This document shows positions 60,185 to 64,000 of a stretch of DNA of 64,000 nucleotides, piece by piece. The DNA comes from Lyophyllum atratum (taxonomy: Eukaryota > Basidiomycota > Agaricomycetes > Agaricales > Lyophyllaceae): assembly GCA_014905825.1 (NCBI GenBank), contig JACGCN010000001.1:3038001-3102000 (forward strand), read 5' to 3'. The position numbers were made by a program, and so were the translations under genes. Within the stretch, counting starts at the first letter, position 1; every line of letters starts with the position of its first letter. The notes under the pieces were generated by a model that was not told the DNA's origin, searched no databases, and saw only the letters and a list, made by a program, of their open reading frames with translations.

Positions 60185-60462
60185 AATAATAATGGAGCTG
60201 GGGTGACATGAGTAATTATAGGAGATTCACGGAAAGAGCCCAGAGAAACAGAAATCGAGGTGGTAGATCAAAACATCAGTCACAGACGGTAGCAATTGTA
60301 TCTACAAGAAAGGACAAGTGTAAGGAATAAAATTTATGCAAGATGGTCGGCGGGAAGCTGGTAATGAGCGACAAGAGATAAAGCAATGGCCATAAGAATG
60401 GAATAAAGATGTATCTTCACCGGAAACGTTGCCGGCCTGGGCCAAGGTGACGCCTGGGAACG

Positions 60463-60470
60463 TCACGTGA
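60463..60470. promoter_or_regulatory. TCACGTGA palindrome (E-box)
   Basis: Perfect CACGTG-containing palindrome in the GC-rich stretch about 460 bases before the next start codon. Role inferred only. Confidence 0.3.
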
Positions 60471-60561
60471 GCACCTCTCCTGGCGGGCCGTCACGCTCGC
60501 TGGTAACGTTGCGGGTTCGGGGCGTCGGAGGGTCTCGTTAGGGGGGATTTAGACACCGTCG

Positions 60562-60588
60562 ATAGCGTCCATAGCGTCCATAGTCCCG
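60562..60588. repeat. 9-base tandem repeat, about 2.7 copies
   Basis: ATAGCGTCC is repeated at 60562-60570 and 60571-60579, then ATAGTCCC. Short enough to arise by slippage. Confidence 0.7.
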
Positions 60589-60720
60589 AATGCGACCCTT
60601 TTTTGACCTCGATCGGGGGATTCGATGATAAGTTTCAACCGGGACATTTTTGGAAACTTTTTTGGAAGTCCGGCAACCATGGCTCTCTCCTATACTCTGC
60701 GATAAGATCGACTCACTCAC

Positions 60721-60819
60721 TCCTATGCCTCCTCGCGACCTGGAACCCGGTTCGTTTCCCACTTTCCCCTCGATTGGGAGTGGGTCTCTCCCTCCTATGC
60801 CTCCTAGCCAGCTGGAACG
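60721..60819. repeat. Two 27-base direct repeats, 72 bases apart
   Basis: TCCTATGCCTCCT and CTGGAAC recur at the same spacing at 60721-60747 and 60793-60819. The period is a multiple of three, and in one frame the copies read PMPPRDLE and PMPPSQLE. Confidence 0.65.
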
Positions 60820-60927
60820 GCCTCGTATCCCTCGAATGCCTCGATTTGAGCCATGTGAACCGACGAGCGCGCCCACCTTCGAAGTGTTTCCCCCTTACAC
60901 TCTCACTGGATGGATTACAACGGAGAA

Positions 60928-62716
60928 ATGGCTGCCGCCCCCACCAATTCGCGTCGGTATCATCATTCTGACATCATGTGCGTGTTTTCCATCTATTTTA
61001 GTTTTCTATCTATTGAAGGCACATACTGACGAGATTGTACACTTTTTTCAGCAAGCTGAAGCGACCAGGGCTTCTTGCTCTCGTGGAGAAACAGCGTGAC
61101 AAGTGGCCTGAGGGAATCACTCTCAACTCCAAGACCACGAAGGCCACATTCTGTGAGGTTCTTCTCGATGCTCGCTATGGCTTCACGACCGACAACATCG
61201 CGAACGAGGCCCCACTGCAAGCCGCCGACGAGCAGTCTGCACATGCACACGCGTACGGCGCGCCCTCGGTATGTCCAGATAACCTTTTACCCGCTCCGCA
61301 GCCTTGCTGATCTTGCCTCGCCGCCTTTACTTCGAAACTAGGTCAATATTCCTAATCCCCGAGTCGACGGATCCGTACCATTACCGGCACATTTCCCTGA
61401 CGGCGGTTACCAGCGCGTGAGCCTGTTGTTTCCCACTCTAACCTTCAAAAGTGTTGATTGACCGCCCCGCTTCACAGACCTTACACCTTTACATCGAAGA
61501 CCACCGCATCGGCTCGAGATCCTCGGTCTCCATCTCAGCCACAGTCGCTGATCGAATCGGCTGTGCTACTGGCGAATGGCGCGTCGAGGCGTCACACATC
61601 ATCGAGCAGTTGCAACGAAGTACCGCAGAAATCCGTGGTCCAGGTGCGTACGAAACTCCATCCAGGATTATCTCAATTCTCATTCAGCTAACTAGGTCCA
61701 GTAAAAATCGGGACGGCAGACCTCGTGTTTCCAACATACACGATGTATTTTATCGAGTCATCTGTCAAGAATTTGACGAAGACACCAGCCAACCCCACAC
61801 ATCTTGTGGTACCGGCGAGCGAGCGGGCGTCGTTGACGCTACGCGTCGAATTCGTATGCTTGTTTCTATTGCCTGCCTCGGATATACAGGTCTGACGACT
61901 TCCTTAGCTGGGTGGCGTTAACGGGCTGAAGCTGGCCTGCGAGGATATTCCCAGCGGTAAGTTCTCGACTACGTGGGATCATGTTGCCTGCTCTGACACG
62001 TCACCGCTCCGCAGACGACGAAGGGAATACTTTTTTGCAGGGATCATTTCCTCCAGGTTTCCGACCCCTCGAGGCTGGTCGCGAGCGCCTTCGCACTAGA
62101 ACTCACGCGCACCCACGCAACCTGATTTGGCACGGTGCGGATAGCGAGCAACTTTCGACATCTGCTCAATCCTCGAACGCGCATGCACACCAGGAATACC
62201 CAAAAGGAGACAAGCCCTCTGCACGTCGAATCGAACGAGACAGGAAGGTGCTCCATTACCTCGAAGATCTTGTCAAGCTTCGACCAGGGTACGCTTTGTA
62301 CATTCGATCCAGGCATGCGGTAATGCAAAATCCCGACATCCTTCCTATTTGGCGCTTCGCTACCTCATTTATGAACGAGTACAATCATACCATCAGTCCA
62401 ATCTCCAGTGATCGTCCAGTAAGTGAAACGGCGGCCTTCGTCAGTCTTGAATCAGATCGTCATGTGTTTTTGGTTACAGGGCAAGCGAATCACTCAGAAA
62501 TTAATCCTCGATGCGCTTGGAGTCGGAGAGACGTGGTACCGGGATGCAGCAGACGGCATCCGTCTTATAGACTTGTACGGGGCTGAACGGCCGCTTGCCG
62601 CGCCTGAGGTTATCCAGGAATTGGAGACGCGTCGTGACATTCCGCGTGGCAAAGGGAAACTGCTCCGCTTCCTTCGTGAATGGGAGACAGATCACCGCAA
62701 TGACAACGAAACATAA
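60928..62716 (+). CDS. Multi-exon gene of unrecognised family
   Basis: About 450 residues in eight exons with clean GT-AG joints. The start is MAAAPTNSRRYHHSDI at 60928, then KLKRPGLLALVEKQRDKWPE, NSKTTKATFCEVLLDARYGF. After two introns comes TLHLYIEDHRIGSRSSVSIS, IGCATGEWRVEASHIIEQLQ, then PVKIGTADLVFPTYTMYFIE, FLGGVNGLKLACEDIP. The last exons read RIERDRKVLHYLEDLVKLRP, GYALYIRSRHAVMQNPDILP, then GKRITQKLILDALGVGETWY, LIDLYGAERPLAAPEVIQEL, ending DHRNDNET. No signal peptide, membrane segment or known catalytic motif was seen. The consistent reading frame across many introns argues for a functional gene. No function is proposed. Confidence 0.72.
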
Positions 62717-63138
62717 GGTGGTACTCAACCTTGTATTCTTACTACTTAGTGTCCAATCTTTTTGTACCAGTATGCCGTAGTCCAACCATTAACCTTTGTA
62801 TGTTAGGCTTGAACAATCTTCATTTATCCATAGAGTCTCTCAGTTTGATCAATTAGGAAGGTGTGCCGTGCAATATGCGATTAACAGAGCTACGAGGTGG
62901 ATACAGACTAACTCGCCCTCCAAGTCTTGAAATAGATCCCCGACCAGTCGACAGTTTGCACGTTTAGGCTGTGAAACTGTTTAGCTAACGCGACATCAAA
63001 GCTCAGAGAAAACGAACCTCTACTGCGGCACTTTCACGCCTACTCAAAGGGCACAGATTCCAATGAGATTCCAATGTCACAATCAATTATTCAAAGTACT
63101 ACGGTATCATGAGTAGAAGGTATATAATTACTATGGTA
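62717..63138. other. Convergent 3' region with a diverged direct repeat
   Basis: No gene supported. The main feature is the repeat listed at 63097-63155. Confidence 0.45.
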
Positions 63139-63155
63139 TTACGAGCAGAAGGTAT
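63097..63155. repeat. Imperfect 27-base direct repeat differing only by C/T
   Basis: 63097-63123 and 63129-63155 match at 23 of 27 positions, and all four differences are C against T. The second copy includes the stop codon of the minus-strand gene. Confidence 0.65.
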
Positions 63156-64000
63156 TCGCGTTCTCGAAGATCTCGCGTCTAAGCTGTCCATCTTGCTTCT
63201 GAAGGTGTTCAATGAACGCGCGAGTGGTTCGTAGATGGGGTATAGAAGGGGTAGGGATGGTGTACTTTGCGTCTAGATACTGTAGCGTCAAATCCGAATT
63301 CCAGTTCGGTCTCGCAGACAGAGTATCGATGAGATCAATGATCTTCTTACGGCGCGAGGTTTCCGTGCGTGCTGCTCCGCTACTTCGCCAGCGTGCATTC
63401 CAACCGGCATTCAGTTCACTGACCGAAAGGTGCCCATCGAGGCCGAACATGAACTCGACCCATATCTCTCTGACAGATGGGTAAGTACCTTGGCCGGCTG
63501 GTGTCCAATAGGTGTAACTAGGCAAGTACTCGTCGTCTTGATTGCGCTTCGGAGAGGTAATCCACTCGAACTTGTGCTTGGATAGGCGGTCGCGACTGAA
63601 TTTTGTTTCCAGGGTTGCGATGTATGCCTTCTGCTTTGCACGAATAGATGCGTCGTCGGATAAAAGGAATGTGTTGGGTGGGTAGGTGATTCCCATAGGA
63701 TTGATGTCCGGAGAGCTGCTGCTGGTGGGAGCCCTCGTCGGAGAGGTGACGCTTAGTTGGAGAGAAGGGTTCGGCAATGAAGGGGGTGCTTCCCGAGCAA
63801 TCGCAACAGCTGCAGTGACTTGTAAATACGGCTGTGTTCACGAGAATTGTACAGTTTGGTCATACCTTGAACTGTCTTCGCTTTTTTCTTTCCCTGCTGC
63901 CGTTCCGGTACGTTTGGGGGTGCACAGTATGTATTGGCTCGGAGGTGCTCTTGAATAACTCGGAGCTGAGCAGTTGCTTCTCGAAGCTCATCACGGGCCA
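63139..64000 (-). CDS. GCR1_C-domain protein, 5' end outside window
   Basis: The C-terminal domain reads FEWITSPKRNQDDEYLPSYT, then PSVREIWVEFMFGLDGHLSV, SELNAGWNARWRSSGAARTE, TSRRKKIIDLIDTLSARPNW. This is the pattern of the GCR1_C family (named for the yeast glycolytic activator Gcr1), common in mushroom genomes and often linked to Crypton-like mobile elements. Upstream, an intron (about 63811-63866) joins to a helical stretch RDELREATAQLRVIQEHLRA and a basic segment RQQGKKKAKTVQ. The N-terminus lies beyond the window, so whether it is a host regulator or part of a mobile element cannot be told. It ends REIFENANTFCS. Confidence 0.72.

Larger units (their letters stand above)
60185..60927. 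other. Intergenic region with short repeats
   Basis: It contains a TCACGTGA box, 2.7 copies of a 9-base tandem repeat (60562-60588) and two 27-base direct repeats. A 149-codon frame (60650-61099) covers part of it but runs out of frame with the downstream gene. Confidence 0.5.

Overview
The window is nuclear DNA of a filamentous basidiomycete, most likely an Agaricomycete. The genes are dense, on both strands, and split by many introns of about 45-60 bases with GT-AG ends and CTRAY-like branch sites. Several protein families are typical of mushroom-forming fungi: a DUF6535 membrane protein, a GCR1_C-domain protein, a Tea1/Kel1 polarity protein, and a P450 of the ent-kaurene-oxidase-like group. 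No tRNA, rRNA, CRISPR array or bacterial operon was seen.

Layout. 1-13 kb: the 3' part of a secreted GH5 endoglucanase, the ribosome-biogenesis GTPase LSG1, an FHA-plus-kinase checkpoint kinase (CHK2/Rad53/Cds1 type), S-formylglutathione hydrolase divergent from a cytochrome P450, and an alpha/beta-hydrolase lipase. 13-25 kb: a large kelch plus coiled-coil cell-end marker (Tea1 type) convergent with RRP5, then SF3A2/Prp11 and a small secreted RNase T1-family enzyme split into short exons. 26-35 kb: a Pal1 cell-morphology protein, a frame-broken DUF6535 gene, an HhH-GPD-fold protein and a disordered protein. 35-47 kb: replication factor SLD2, an F-box protein with a C-terminal membrane segment, proteasome subunit RPN5, mitochondrial ribosomal protein mS23 (Rsm25), a peroxisomal AMP-dependent CoA ligase and Mediator subunit MED7. 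47-64 kb: a BCL7-like protein, an Lnt-like membrane nitrilase-superfamily protein, two long disordered proteins, the bifunctional purine enzyme ADE5,7, an unrecognised multi-exon gene, and a GCR1_C-domain gene cut by the window end.

Most genes are housekeeping, and there is no evident metabolic cluster. The P450 beside S-formylglutathione hydrolase is the only pair that might share a promoter for a metabolic reason.

Two gene-structure features stand out. (1) There are very small exons: 8 bases in the checkpoint kinase and in SF3A2, and a 3-base ATG exon in LSG1. There are also two probable GC-AG introns. (2) Between about 28 and 47 kb, several conserved genes contain single-base frame breaks that I could not explain by introns. 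Residual assembly indels are the simplest reading. Coordinates given for spliced genes run from start codon to stop codon, introns included.
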